Source of the DNA: Caulobacterales bacterium
GTDB lineage: Bacteria; Pseudomonadota; Alphaproteobacteria; Caulobacterales; Caulobacteraceae
DNA length: 64,000 nucleotides
Direction: 5' to 3'
NCBI GenBank assembly: GCA_947474395.1
Contig: CANJID010000002.1
Location: 1-64,000, forward strand
In this document: positions 1-8,496 of the stretch, in pieces
Layout: each line of letters begins with the position of its first letter
Numbering within the stretch: the first letter of the stretch is position 1
Program-made: the position numbers and the translations under genes
Notes under the pieces: generated by a model
The model's database searches: none
The model's input: only the letters and a program-made list of their open reading frames with translations
Told to the model about the DNA's origin: nothing

Positions 1-1
1 C

Positions 2-526
2 CAGACCCTGGACACCGCCAGCCGGACCGCCCTGAACGAAGACTTCAAGTCCCTGCGTGACCAGATCGTCAAGGTCGTGGCCAACGCGGACTTCAACGGC
101 GCCAACATGCTCAAGGGCGGCGGCACCACGGTGAAGGCCCTGGCCAACGCCACCGGCACCGCGACTCTTACCGTCCTGGCTCAGAACATGACCCTGGGCG
201 GCGCGATCCTGACCCTGGCCGCCACGGCCTCGTTCAACACCGCGACCACCGCTTCGACCCAACTGGGCATCGTCAACACCTCGCTGACCAACGTGTCGGC
301 CGCGGTGTCGAAGCTCGGCACGGGCTCGAACTCGCTGAAGACCCACCTGAACTTCACCATGAAGCTGCAGGACACGATGGTCACCGGCGTGGGCAACCTG
401 GTGGACGCCGATATCGCCAAGGAAAGCGCGACCTTGCAGGCCCTGCAGACGAAGCAGCAGCTCGGGGTCCAGGCGCTATCCATCGCGAACGGAGCGACCA
501 GCGTCCTGCTGAGCCTCTTCCGCTAA
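2..526 (+). CDS. flagellin, C-terminal part (5' end outside window)
   Basis: This is the C-terminal 174 residues of a flagellin, the subunit of the extracellular flagellar filament. The reading frame is open from the window edge and ends at TAA. It shares with the next flagellin (1077-1904) the motifs DFNGANML / DGANIL, QNM(T/S)LGGAI and the terminal block NLVDADIAKESATLQALQ, which forms the coiled-coil D0/D1 C-terminus that packs in the filament core. The last residue is Arg after LLSLF, close to the LQLFK end of its neighbour. The two proteins are paralogues rather than copies, since the middle parts differ. A strong hairpin follows the stop codon. In Caulobacter several near-identical flagellins are encoded in tandem, and this arrangement fits that picture. 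Confidence 0.95.
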   Translation, partial: QTLDTASRTALNEDFKSLRDQIVKVVANADFNGANMLKGGGTTVKALANATGTATLTVLAQNMTLGGAILTLAATASFNTATTASTQLGIVNTSLTNVSAAVSKLGTGSNSLKTHLNFTMKLQDTMVTGVGNLVDADIAKESATLQALQTKQQLGVQALSIANGATSVLLSLFR

Positions 527-533
527 GCCTGAG

Positions 534-560
534 GGCGGGCCCCCGGACCGGGGGCCCGCC
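534..560 (+). terminator. GC-rich hairpin after flagellin gene
   Basis: A perfect 12-bp stem (GGCGGGCCCCCG pairing with its complement) closes a 3-nt GAC loop seven bases after the flagellin stop codon. There is no clear T tract behind it (TGACGCTTTGCG), so it is either a weak intrinsic terminator or an mRNA-stabilising 3' hairpin. Confidence 0.7.
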
Positions 561-644
561 TGACGCTTTGCGGGCAGAGCGGCGCGCGCCCCCTGCCACC
601 CTTTGAGCGGGAGCACCGGCCCCACACGGCCGGCGATCAGGGAG

Positions 645-944
645 ATGATCAACACCATAAAGGACAGCACGTCCGTTCCGGATCCGGGTCTGGATCGTCA
701 GCGCCGCGAGACGCCGCACGAATCACCCGAGCGCCGCACGGCTCCTCCCCCCGCTTCCGAAGGGTACGGCGAGCCGGACCTGAGGCTGGTGATCGAGCCG
801 GACGAGACGGGCCGCGACTACGTCTACAAGCTGATCAACCGCACCACCGGCGAGGAAGTCGCCCGACTCACCCGGGTCGAAGTGGCCGCCATGGGCAAAA
901 CGGCCGCCTACACGGCCGGAGCGGTGATCAGGACCAAGGCTTAA
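645..944 (+). CDS. flaG: FlaG-like flagellar protein
   Basis: A 99-residue protein with a Pro/Arg-rich N-terminal part and a conserved C-terminal segment reading LRLVIEPDETGRDYVYKLIN followed by RTTGEEVARLTR. That segment has the pattern of the FlaG family, in which a beta hairpin is followed by an Asp/Glu-rich turn and a 'G-E-V-R-Q-I-P'-like motif. FlaG proteins affect filament length and are typically encoded next to flagellin genes, as here between two flagellins. I start it at ATG 645, although AGGGAG lies directly against that codon with no spacing; a TTG at 603 in the same frame would add 14 residues. No signal peptide or membrane segment is visible. The family assignment rests on the short conserved region and on context. 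Confidence 0.6.
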   Translation: MINTIKDSTSVPDPGLDRQRRETPHESPERRTAPPPASEGYGEPDLRLVIEPDETGRDYVYKLINRTTGEEVARLTRVEVAAMGKTAAYTAGAVIRTKA

Positions 945-1076
945 AGGGGCCCAAACCGCCCCGGACCGTGATTCAGAGCCACGCCCAACGTGGTTAACGG
1001 TCTGAATACCATCGGCAGGTAACGTCTCGCTAATGGGCGAGGCGTGACTGCGCGCGCCTTGTCGATGGAGAAGACC

Positions 1077-1904
1077 ATGACGATTAGCGTGAACACCAAT
1101 CAGCCGGCGCTGATCGTCCTGCAGAACCTCAATAGAACCAATGACATGCTGGGCGATACGCAGAACCGGATCAACACCGGTCTGAAGATCTCGACGGCGA
1201 AGGACAACGCCTCGGTCTACGCCATCGCCCAAAAGCAGCGCGCGAGCATCGCCGCGCTCGGGGCGGTAACGGACAGCCTTAATCGCGCAACGTCGATCTC
1301 CGACGTGGCCAGCGCCGCCGGCCAGACCATCTCGGACATCCTCAACACCATGAAGCAGAAAGTGGTGGCGGCGATGGACCCGTCGCAGGACAACGTCAGC
1401 CGCGCGGCGCTCAACGCCGACTACAAGGCGGCGCTGCGGCAAATCGCCCAGATCATCCAGACCTCGGCCTTCGACGGCGCCAACATCCTGGACGGCTCGC
1501 TGACCGGCCTGAAGTTCATCGCCAACTCCGACGCCAACCAGTTCATCACCCTGTCGACCCAGAACATGAGCCTGGGCGGGGCGATCATCACCATGGCGGC
1601 GACCTCGTCGATCAACACGGTCACCAACGCGACCGCGGTCCTTGCTTCGCTGACGACCACGATCACCAATGTAAACAGCTCCTTGGCCAACATCGGCGCC
1701 CAGGCGAATCAGATCGCCTCCCACAACAAGTTCGTGCTGAAGCTGGTCGACGCCCTGAACGTCGGCGTCGGACACCTGGTCGACGCGGACATGGCGGCGG
1801 AAAGCGCGAAACTGCAGGCCTTGCAGGTGCAGCAGCAGCTGGGGGCGCAGGCGCTATCCATCGCCAACCAGTCGCCCCAGGTCATCCTGCAGCTGTTCAA
1901 GTAG
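1077..1904 (+). CDS. flagellin
   Basis: A complete 275-residue flagellin, the size usual for caulobacterial flagellins that have D0/D1 domains but almost no variable D2/D3 region. The N-terminus (SVNTNQPALIVLQNLNRTND, then RINTGLKI) and C-terminus (HLVDADMAAESAKLQALQ to the end) are the conserved amphipathic helices that form the filament core. ATG 1077 is preceded by GGAGAAGACC with good spacing, so the longer frame starting at 1044 is not needed. It would be exported by the flagellar type III apparatus, so there is no signal peptide. It lies just after flaG and upstream of pseC/flmB, whose sugar product is known to decorate flagellins in relatives. I found no sigma-54 promoter (GG-N10-GC) in the 130 bases upstream. 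Confidence 0.97.
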   Translation: MTISVNTNQPALIVLQNLNRTNDMLGDTQNRINTGLKISTAKDNASVYAIAQKQRASIAALGAVTDSLNRATSISDVASAAGQTISDILNTMKQKVVAAMDPSQDNVSRAALNADYKAALRQIAQIIQTSAFDGANILDGSLTGLKFIANSDANQFITLSTQNMSLGGAIITMAATSSINTVTNATAVLASLTTTITNVNSSLANIGAQANQIASHNKFVLKLVDALNVGVGHLVDADMAAESAKLQALQVQQQLGAQALSIANQSPQVILQLFK

Positions 1905-1969
1905 GTGGTATTCCGGTTGGGACGCAACCTGGAATTCTCGCTTTCGCGGAGGACTGGTAGCCTCGTCAA

Positions 1970-3184
1970 ATGAGTCGCGCTCTCGCCCGTTCTCAGCGCC
2001 CGTCGCCCGTCGCCGTCCCGGCGCCGCTGCCCTACGGCATGCACGTCGTCGATGAAGACGACATCGCCGCGGTGGTCGCCGCCCTCCGCAGCAATCTCCT
2101 GGCGCAAGGCCCCCGGGTCGCCGCCTTCGAGGACGCCTTCGCCGAGACGATCGGCGCGGTGGACGCGGTGGCCTGCTCCTGCGGCACCGCCGCCCTGCAC
2201 CTGGCCCTCGCGGGCCTGGACGTGGGGCCGGGCGACACCTGCATCGTTCCCGCCATCACTTTCGTCGCCACCGCTACGGCCGCCCGCTTCCTCGACGCCG
2301 AGGTGGTGTTCTGCGACGTGGACCCCGAATCAGGTCTCGCCACCCCCGCCACCGTCGAGCGCGCCGTCGAGCGGGCAGGGTCGGTCAAGGCGGTCCTTCC
2401 GGTGCACTTGGCCGGCCGCGTGTGCGACGTGCCCGGCATCGTCGCGGCGGCGCCCGGCGCGGCGATCGTCGAGGATTCCTGCCATGCGCTCGGCAGCATC
2501 GACCGGCTGGGCCTGCATGTGGGCGCCTGCACCGACGCGGCCGCGGCGACCTTCTCCTTCCACCCCGTGAAGACCATCGCCTCGGGCGAGGGCGGCATGG
2601 TGGCCGTGCAGGACCGGGCCCTCGCCAAGCGCCTGCGCCGTCTGCGCAACCACGGGGTCACCCGCGAGGCCCAGGAAATGACCCTGGGGGCCTCCTTTTC
2701 CGCCCCCGGCCGCCCCAATCCCTGGAGCTACGAGCAGCTCGAGCTGGGCTTCAACTACCGCATGAACGAGATGGAGGCGGCGCTCGGCCTGTCCCAGCTC
2801 GGCAAGCTGAACGCCTTCGTCACCCGGCGGCGGGCCCTGTCGGCCCGCTACGACCGGCTGCTGGCGCCCCTGGTGCGGACCACGACGGTCCCGGCCGGCC
2901 AGACGCCCGCGCCCCACCTCTACACCGTGCTGATCGACTTCCCGGCCGCAGGCATGGAGCGCGCCGACGTCATGCGCGCCCTGGCGGACAAGGGCGTCGG
3001 CACCCAGGTCCACTACATCCCGGTGTACCGCCAGCCCTACTTCCGGGACCGCTACGGCGACATGCGCCTGCCCGGCGCGGAGGCCTACTACGCCCGGGTC
3101 CTGTCTCTGCCCCTGTTCCCGGCCATGGCCGACGAGGACGTCGAACGGGTGGTCGAGGCCCTCGTCGAGGTGCTGTGGGGCTGA
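1970..3184 (+). CDS. pseC: PseC/FlmB-type PLP sugar aminotransferase
   Basis: A 404-residue DegT/DnrJ/EryC1/StrS-family aminotransferase. The family motif FHPVKTIASGEGGM carries the PLP-binding Lys201, and PEDSCHA-like residues (VEDSCHALGS) provide the Asp that contacts the pyridine nitrogen. The HPVK-x-I-x-x-GEGG signature is characteristic of PseC, which makes UDP-4-amino-4,6-dideoxy-N-acetyl-beta-L-altrosamine, an intermediate of pseudaminic acid. The Caulobacter homologue is FlmB, needed for flagellin modification. Flagellin genes lie upstream and PseH and PseG follow, which supports this role. The dehydratase PseB (FlmA), synthase PseI and cytidylyltransferase PseF are not in the window. 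The start at ATG 1970 lies 65 bases after the flagellin stop. Confidence 0.88.
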   Translation: MSRALARSQRPSPVAVPAPLPYGMHVVDEDDIAAVVAALRSNLLAQGPRVAAFEDAFAETIGAVDAVACSCGTAALHLALAGLDVGPGDTCIVPAITFVATATAARFLDAEVVFCDVDPESGLATPATVERAVERAGSVKAVLPVHLAGRVCDVPGIVAAAPGAAIVEDSCHALGSIDRLGLHVGACTDAAAATFSFHPVKTIASGEGGMVAVQDRALAKRLRRLRNHGVTREAQEMTLGASFSAPGRPNPWSYEQLELGFNYRMNEMEAALGLSQLGKLNAFVTRRRALSARYDRLLAPLVRTTTVPAGQTPAPHLYTVLIDFPAAGMERADVMRALADKGVGTQVHYIPVYRQPYFRDRYGDMRLPGAEAYYARVLSLPLFPAMADEDVERVVEALVEVLWG

Positions 3185-3287
3185 TCGACCCCCAGAAAAC
3201 GAGCCGCGCACGACCTGCGGGGATTGCCTTCGACCATCGCCCCGGACTTATCTCTAGTCGCCCGCTCAGGGCGACCGGCGAGTGGCC

Positions 3288-3845
3288 ATGATCCAGCTGC
3301 GTGATTTGCGGGACGACGACGTGGACCGGCTCTACCGCTGGCGCCGCGAGCCCGCGGTCGACCGCTGGATGTTCTCCGGCCCGCCGCTGGAGTTCGAGGC
3401 CCACCAGCGCTGGTTCGAGCAGTTCCGCGCCGACGAGCACCGCCACGGTTGGGTGATCGAGCGCAAGGATGAGCCCTGCGGGGTGATGTTCCTGACCAAG
3501 ATCTCCAACGTCCACCAGCACGGCCAGTGGGGCTGGTACATCGGCGAGGCGTCCGCCCGCGGGCGTGGCGTCGGGCGGGCCGCCCAGGCGCTTGGCCTCG
3601 ACCGGGTGTTCTCCGATTTCGCCCTGCAGAAGGTCTGGTCCGAGGTGATCGCCGACAACGACCCGGCCCTGAAGGCGCTCGCCGCCACCGGCTTCCGCCG
3701 CGAGGGCTACATCCGGCGGCACATGTTCAAGGGCGGCCAGTTCCACGACGTGGTCCTGTTCGGCATCCTGGCCGAGGAATGGCAGGAGCGACGCAAGAGC
3801 GTGATGAAGGACCTGCAGGCCTCAGGCCTGGTCCGCCCCGCTTAG
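3288..3845 (+). CDS. pseH: PseH/FlmH-like GNAT N-acetyltransferase
   Basis: A 185-residue GNAT-fold acetyltransferase. The core GEASARGRGVGRAAQ is the Q/R-x-x-G-x-G/A pyrophosphate loop for acetyl-CoA, and the N-terminus (LRDLRDDDVDRLYRWRREP) and 'RWMFSG' segment match PseH enzymes, which N-acetylate the 4-amino sugar made by PseC. Caulobacter FlmH fills this step. I start at ATG 3288; a GTG six bases upstream is also possible. The gene runs toward pseG, and the two coding regions overlap tail to tail by 24 bases. Assignment to PseH rather than another GNAT rests on these motifs and on its position between PseC and PseG. Confidence 0.82.
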   Translation: MIQLRDLRDDDVDRLYRWRREPAVDRWMFSGPPLEFEAHQRWFEQFRADEHRHGWVIERKDEPCGVMFLTKISNVHQHGQWGWYIGEASARGRGVGRAAQALGLDRVFSDFALQKVWSEVIADNDPALKALAATGFRREGYIRRHMFKGGQFHDVVLFGILAEEWQERRKSVMKDLQASGLVRPA

Positions 3846-4808
3846 GGAGAGAAGCGCTTCGGCGATCCGGCCTGATCCATTGCCATCGCACAGGGCGAAG
3901 GCCGCGGCGCTCATGCGCCCGAGGCGCTCCGGCTGAGCGGCGAGGGCCTGCAGCAGGGCGCGCAGGAACCCCGGCGCGATCGCTTCCACCGGCCCTATGA
4001 TCGTCGCCGCGCCCGCGCTCGCGAGCGCCCGGGCGTTGGGGACCTGGTTGTCCGCCGCCACCATGACAAGGCTGGGCCGGCCGAGGACGCAGCGCTCCCA
4101 GGTCGAGACCCCCGCCGCGCCGATGGCGAGGTCGGCCTCCAGGGTCAGGCGCGCCATGTCCGGCGCATCGAACGCCAGGCGCACCCGCGGGTCCGCCGCG
4201 GCCGCGGCCTTGAGGGCCATGGCGCTCAGCGCCGCCGCCCCCGTCGCCACGGTGATCCGCTCCACCCCCGAGACCAGCTGCAGCGCCGCCAGGGCCTTCA
4301 GGGCGCCGCCGCCGGGATCGGTCAGGCCGGGGGAGACCAGGATGTGGCGGGGAGGAGAGGGCCGGCGCCGCGCCACGGCGGCCTCGCGAAGGGCGGTGAA
4401 GCCCGCGTCGACCGGCGCGAAATCCGGTCCCGCCAGCACCCGCGCTCCGGCGGGCGCGCCGGCCGCATAGGCGCCGCTCTCGTCCGGGGTCGGGGTGATC
4501 ATCAGGGCGCAGGCGTGGCGGCGGCCGGGCAGGTCCTCCATCACGGCCACCCCAGCGCCAGCCTTGGCCCACGCCCGTTCGTCGTCCGGGGTGAAGCCGT
4601 AGCCGTCCAGCAGCACCGCCCCGCATGCCCGCGGCTCCGGCCCCACGATCTCCAGGCCCGACTGCGCCAGGCGGGGGACGGCCTCCAGGCTCGCCGGAGA
4701 GGTGGCGAAGGCGACCCGCGCGCCCCGCATCGCCAGGGCCTCGGCGATGGCCAGGCAGCGCATCACGTGGCCGCCGCCGACCCCCGGTCCCGCCTCGGCC
4801 TTCAGCAC
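3822..4808 (-). CDS. pseG: PseG/FlmD-like UDP-sugar hydrolase
   Basis: A 328-residue GT-B-fold protein of the PseG type, which removes UDP from UDP-2,4-diacetamido-2,4,6-trideoxy-L-altrose in pseudaminic acid synthesis. The N-terminal GGGHVMRCLAIAEAL contains the catalytic His (His14 from this start), and the C-terminal half has the UDP-binding stretch AIGAAGVSTWERCVLGRPS. It is convergent with pseH and divergent from the FlaEY-like gene. The first conventional start is GTG 4808, but the conserved strand preceding the His motif would then be clipped. A GGAGG six bases before a CTG at 4823 would restore residues NPLI ahead of VLKAEAG, so translation may begin at CTG. Confidence 0.88.
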   Translation of the reverse strand: MLKAEAGPGVGGGHVMRCLAIAEALAMRGARVAFATSPASLEAVPRLAQSGLEIVGPEPRACGAVLLDGYGFTPDDERAWAKAGAGVAVMEDLPGRRHACALMITPTPDESGAYAAGAPAGARVLAGPDFAPVDAGFTALREAAVARRRPSPPRHILVSPGLTDPGGGALKALAALQLVSGVERITVATGAAALSAMALKAAAAADPRVRLAFDAPDMARLTLEADLAIGAAGVSTWERCVLGRPSLVMVAADNQVPNARALASAGAATIIGPVEAIAPGFLRALLQALAAQPERLGRMSAAAFALCDGNGSGRIAEALLSLSGADQA

Positions 4809-4820
4809 GATCAGGGGGTT

Positions 4821-4834
4821 CAGGACTTACCTCC
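4821..4834 (-). promoter_or_regulatory. Shine-Dalgarno and possible CTG start of pseG
   Basis: On the minus strand GGAGG (4830-4834) is followed after exactly six bases by CTG (4821-4823), in frame with pseG and after an in-frame TAA. The nearest conventional start, GTG 4808, has no ribosome binding site at proper distance. This combination suggests initiation at CTG. Confidence 0.45.
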
Positions 4835-4918
4835 GATTAACCCAATCTCAGCGCCCTTGGAGGATACTTCACGCGAAGGTTCTCCGGGTCGTCCGCCATC
4901 ATCCAGTTTGATAGCAGT

Positions 4919-7684
4919 TTGCTGACCTCCTACTACCAGGCCCGCACGGGCGTGGGACTGGCGAACCTGTCGACCGGATCCAGCACCGGCGGCTCCTCGA
5001 ACAAGAAGGCCCCGACCTCCCCGTGGGCCCTCGGCAACACCGGTCCGCAGATGACGGACCTGGCCAAGTCGGTGATGGCCGGAAGCCGTTTCATCGACAC
5101 CTCCATAGCCAAGCTCGACGCCCCGGTGGCCAACCCGAAGGCCGCTCAGGACTACAAGGCCCTGTTCGCCCTGCACCAGGGCCTGCTCGCCCTGGAGGGC
5201 CTGGCCGAGCAGGCGAGCGCCAAGGGCGTGCCGGCCCTGCAGCTGACCCAGCTGCAGTCCCGCTTCGCCGCGGGGATGAAGGAGTTCCAGAGCTTCCTCG
5301 GCTCCGAGCCCTTCTCGACCATCGATCTGGTGCAGGGCGCCGTCACCTCCAAGGCCCAGTCCGCGGCCGGGGTGAAGCGCGAGACCGACACCTACGCGAC
5401 CGGCGTGGTGCACTCCGGGACCTCGACCGATCCGGTCGCCGCCTTCCAGGGCAATGTGCAGTTCGCGGTGGCGGTGAAGGCCTACTCCGGGACCGTGGTC
5501 AATGTGAGCTTCGACCTGGCCGAGATGGGCGCGACCCCGCGCACCATGTCGAACACCATCAACTACATGAACGGCAAGCTGGCGACGGCGGGGGTCTCCA
5601 CCCGCTTCGCCAATGTGCACACCCTGGGCACGCCCACGACCGTCAAGGTGGGCGCCACCTCCATGACCCTGCCGGCCGGCCCGGACCAGTGGGCCCTCAG
5701 CATCAAGGGCGTGTCGACCGAGACCCTGACCTTCTCGGCCCCGGCGGCGGCTCCGGCGGTCTACATCGGCGAAACCGCCGGCCTGACCAAGCCCACGGCC
5801 ACCATCAAGACCGTCGCCCCGACCCAGCAGCTGATGAAGTACGAGGCGGACGCCGCCGGCACGGCGACGACGGCGGCGGACGGCAAGATCTTCTCCAAGA
5901 CCCTCGGCCCCGAGGTCCAGGCGGTGCGCGCCAGCGCCACGGCCGCCGACGGCTCGCTCTACGTCCTGGCCGACATCAACGGAAAGACCGACGGCCAGGC
6001 CATCAAGGGGACCGGAGACGTCGCCCTGCTGAAGTACGATTCGGCGGGCAATCTCACCTACACCCGCACCCTCGGCGCGGCGGACAGCGCCAACGGCTAC
6101 GCCCTCAGCGTCTCGGCGGACGGGACCAAGGTCGCCATCGCCGGCTCCGTCACGGGGACCTTCGACCAGGCAGATTCCCTGACCGCCAAGAACAACGGGA
6201 CCGACAGCTTCGTCTCCATGTTCAGCGCCGCGGGCGAGGAGCTCTGGACCCAGCGCCGCGGCGGAACCGCCGACGACAAGGTCACCGCCCTGACCATCGG
6301 GGCGGACGGGACCGTCTATCTCGCCGGGACCGCCAGCTCGGCCATGCCCGGCGCGACGTCCCAGGGCGGCCAGGACGGCTACATCTCGGCCATAGCCGCG
6401 ACCTCCACCACCGGCACGGACGGCGTGACCACCTGGACCGCCTCGACCAAGTTCACCACCCAGTTCGGCACGGCGGGCGTCGACACCCCCGGCGGGATCG
6501 CCGTCTCGGGCACGACCCTGGTGGTGGCCTCCGCGGAGAACGGCGACGCCGTGGTCCGCCGCTACGACCTGCAGCCGACCGGCGCCCCGACGCTCGGCCT
6601 CGCCCGCAACCTAGGCGCGGTCCAGAGCGGGGAGGTGACCGGTCTCGGCTTCGCCACGGACGGCTCGGTGATCGTCGGCGGCTCGACCCACAACGGGGCC
6701 CTGGCCGCGGGGACCGTCACCACGGCCTATACGGGCGGGCGCGACGTCTTCGTGGCCAAGCTGTCGGGAAACCTCGTCGCCGCGGGCACGGACCGGCTCA
6801 GCTACTACGGCGGCGCGGACGACCGCACCGCCTCGGCCATGACCGTGTCGGGCAATTCGATCTTCCTCACCGGCCAGGTGAACGTCACGCCGCCCTCGGG
6901 CCAGACCACCGCCCACGACGGCTACGCCGCCCAGATCGATCCGGCGACCGGGGCCGTGACCTGGACCAAGCAGTTTACCGCCGCCCAGAGCGAAGCCGCG
7001 CCGACCTCCATCGCGGTCGACGCCTCCGGCGCCTCTTCCCTCGACCGCCTCGGCCTGCCCAAGGGGACCATCGACTTCACCGGCTCCAGCGCCCTGAAGG
7101 TGGGCGGGACCGTCACGGCCAACGACCGCATCACCTCGGTCACCGCCCTGCGGCCCGGCGACCGGTTCTTCATCTCCAGCGGCGCGGGAGTCGCCAAGCC
7201 GGTGACCATCGAGGCCTCCGACACCCTCAAGACCCTGGCCACCAAGATCGGCCGCGCGGCGAGCTTCAACGCCAAGGTCGAGGTGATCTCCAGCGGCGGC
7301 TACGACCAGCTCAAGATCACCCCGATCAGCGACCGCGCCGAAGTGCAGCTACGCGCCGGCGAGACCAACCGCGACGCCCTGGCCGCCCTCGGCCTGAATG
7401 AAGGCCTGCTCAGCGTCTCGGCCGCCGCGGGCAAGTCCGAGAAGAAGACCTACGGCCTGAAGCTCGATTCGAGCCTCAACCTCAGCGACGCCACCCAGAT
7501 CGGACACGCCAAGGCGGCCATCGCCAATGCGGTCACGATCGTGCGTCAGGCCTATCGAGACATGGCCACCCCGGCGAGCGCCACGGCCGCCGCGAAAGCG
7601 GCCTCCGGCCCGGTCCCGGCCTACATCACCGCCCAGATCGCCAACTACAGCCAGGCCCTCGCCCGCCTTACCGGCGGAGGCTGA
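4919..7684 (+). CDS. flaEY: FlaEY-like flagellar protein with beta-propeller (SBBP-type) repeats
   Basis: A 921-residue protein. Roughly residues 300-700 hold repeated units of the form 'G-D-V/A-x-L-x-K-Y-D-S-A-G-N-L-x-W/Y-T-x-x-L-G', 'A-V/L-S-A-D-G-T-K/V-Y-x-A-G', which are SBBP/beta-propeller-like repeats. Near residues 720-830 a segment reading DRFFISSGAGVAKPVTIEAS then DTLKTLATKIG resembles the 'flagellin hook IN' motif of FlgK/FliD-type proteins. Position beside flagellin and Pse genes, size and composition point to Caulobacter FlaEY, reported to be needed for normal flagellin synthesis and assembly. No signal peptide is seen. TTG 4919 is the first conventional start but lacks a ribosome binding site; the frame is open back to 4841 and the upstream residues IIQFDSS look protein-like, so the true start may be earlier and unconventional. 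Confidence 0.7.
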   Translation: MLTSYYQARTGVGLANLSTGSSTGGSSNKKAPTSPWALGNTGPQMTDLAKSVMAGSRFIDTSIAKLDAPVANPKAAQDYKALFALHQGLLALEGLAEQASAKGVPALQLTQLQSRFAAGMKEFQSFLGSEPFSTIDLVQGAVTSKAQSAAGVKRETDTYATGVVHSGTSTDPVAAFQGNVQFAVAVKAYSGTVVNVSFDLAEMGATPRTMSNTINYMNGKLATAGVSTRFANVHTLGTPTTVKVGATSMTLPAGPDQWALSIKGVSTETLTFSAPAAAPAVYIGETAGLTKPTATIKTVAPTQQLMKYEADAAGTATTAADGKIFSKTLGPEVQAVRASATAADGSLYVLADINGKTDGQAIKGTGDVALLKYDSAGNLTYTRTLGAADSANGYALSVSADGTKVAIAGSVTGTFDQADSLTAKNNGTDSFVSMFSAAGEELWTQRRGGTADDKVTALTIGADGTVYLAGTASSAMPGATSQGGQDGYISAIAATSTTGTDGVTTWTASTKFTTQFGTAGVDTPGGIAVSGTTLVVASAENGDAVVRRYDLQPTGAPTLGLARNLGAVQSGEVTGLGFATDGSVIVGGSTHNGALAAGTVTTAYTGGRDVFVAKLSGNLVAAGTDRLSYYGGADDRTASAMTVSGNSIFLTGQVNVTPPSGQTTAHDGYAAQIDPATGAVTWTKQFTAAQSEAAPTSIAVDASGASSLDRLGLPKGTIDFTGSSALKVGGTVTANDRITSVTALRPGDRFFISSGAGVAKPVTIEASDTLKTLATKIGRAASFNAKVEVISSGGYDQLKITPISDRAEVQLRAGETNRDALAALGLNEGLLSVSAAAGKSEKKTYGLKLDSSLNLSDATQIGHAKAAIANAVTIVRQAYRDMATPASATAAAKAASGPVPAYITAQIANYSQALARLTGGG

Positions 7685-7729
7685 GGAAGGCTTGCTTCGG
7701 CCCCAATCCCCGCGTAGCGAAGGGCCGTG

Positions 7730-8449
7730 ATGAACGGATTCCAGGATCGCCGGGTGCTGCTGGCCGTGGGCGCCGGCGCGGCTGTGCTCGCCGGTATTCT
7801 CATCGCCGTCTTCTTCAGCGTCCGCGCCGGGCCGCGCCCCGCGGACACGGGGACCCAGGGCAGTCTCAAGGTCGAGACCATGGGCGAGGACGGCAAGATC
7901 GACCCCACACGTCCCCTGCGCTGCTTCGTCGGCGGACAGTTCGCCGGCCAGGTCTCCTTGGGCGAATGCGCCAAGCGTAACGGGGTCGCGGCCCAGAACC
8001 TCGACGTCGGCCTCGACCAGACCGGCGCCCTGGCGGCGGCCAGCAACGGCGAGACGGTGCTCAAGCCGCTGCCGCCCGCGCCGACCCTGACCACCACCGT
8101 CGCGCCTCCGGTCGGCCCGATCCAGCCGCCGCCGACCATCGAGCCCCCGACACCTGTCCCGAACGTGCCCGTGGCCACGACCCCCGTCCCGACCGCCGGC
8201 CCGCCCGTCGGGGACTGCCTGCGCTTCGCCGGGGGCGGCTGGCGCGGCGCCGGCGGCACCGTGTCGCTCAACGCCTGCGTCCACATCCTGTTCGAGGGCC
8301 GCTGCGAGCGGCCGGGCGGGGCGACCTACGGCCGCTGGGGCGCCCAGACCCTGCGGCTGGTGCCGGGCAAGGTCGAGGCATCGCCGGACAACCGCAACTT
8401 CCACTCCCTGGCAGAGCAGGGCCGTGATTGCTCAATCCCGCCCGTCTGA
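7730..8449 (+). CDS. membrane-anchored proline-rich protein, unknown function
   Basis: I do not recognise this 239-residue protein. It has a single hydrophobic segment near residues 10-30 (VLLAVGAGAAVLAGILIAVF), which probably anchors it in the inner membrane with the rest in the periplasm. A small domain with two Cys (PLRCFVGGQF, SLGECAKR) follows, then a Pro/Thr-rich linker (about residues 120-160), then a C-terminal domain with four Cys (GDCLRFAGGGW, LNACVHILFEGRC, GRDCSIPPV). The even number of Cys suggests disulfides in the periplasm. ATG 7730 has GAAGGG at suitable distance; GTG 7727 is one codon earlier. It lies 45 bases after the FlaEY-like gene and could share its transcript, but nothing else ties it to the flagellum. 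Confidence 0.75.
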   Translation: MNGFQDRRVLLAVGAGAAVLAGILIAVFFSVRAGPRPADTGTQGSLKVETMGEDGKIDPTRPLRCFVGGQFAGQVSLGECAKRNGVAAQNLDVGLDQTGALAAASNGETVLKPLPPAPTLTTTVAPPVGPIQPPPTIEPPTPVPNVPVATTPVPTAGPPVGDCLRFAGGGWRGAGGTVSLNACVHILFEGRCERPGGATYGRWGAQTLRLVPGKVEASPDNRNFHSLAEQGRDCSIPPV

Positions 8450-8496
8450 TGGCGCTACGCTCGCCCGCGCCCGCGGCCCGGTGTAGAATCGCCGGC

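Noticed and set aside
945-1076. Sigma-54 promoter expected for a flagellin
   Set aside because: No GG-N10-GC element close to the TGGCAC-N5-TTGC consensus was found by eye before the flagellin, pseC or FlaEY-like genes.
5023-7401. A 792-codon open frame overlapping the FlaEY-like gene in another plus-strand frame
   Set aside because: It is Arg/Gly/His/Pro-rich with no motif, as expected of a shifted frame in GC-rich DNA.
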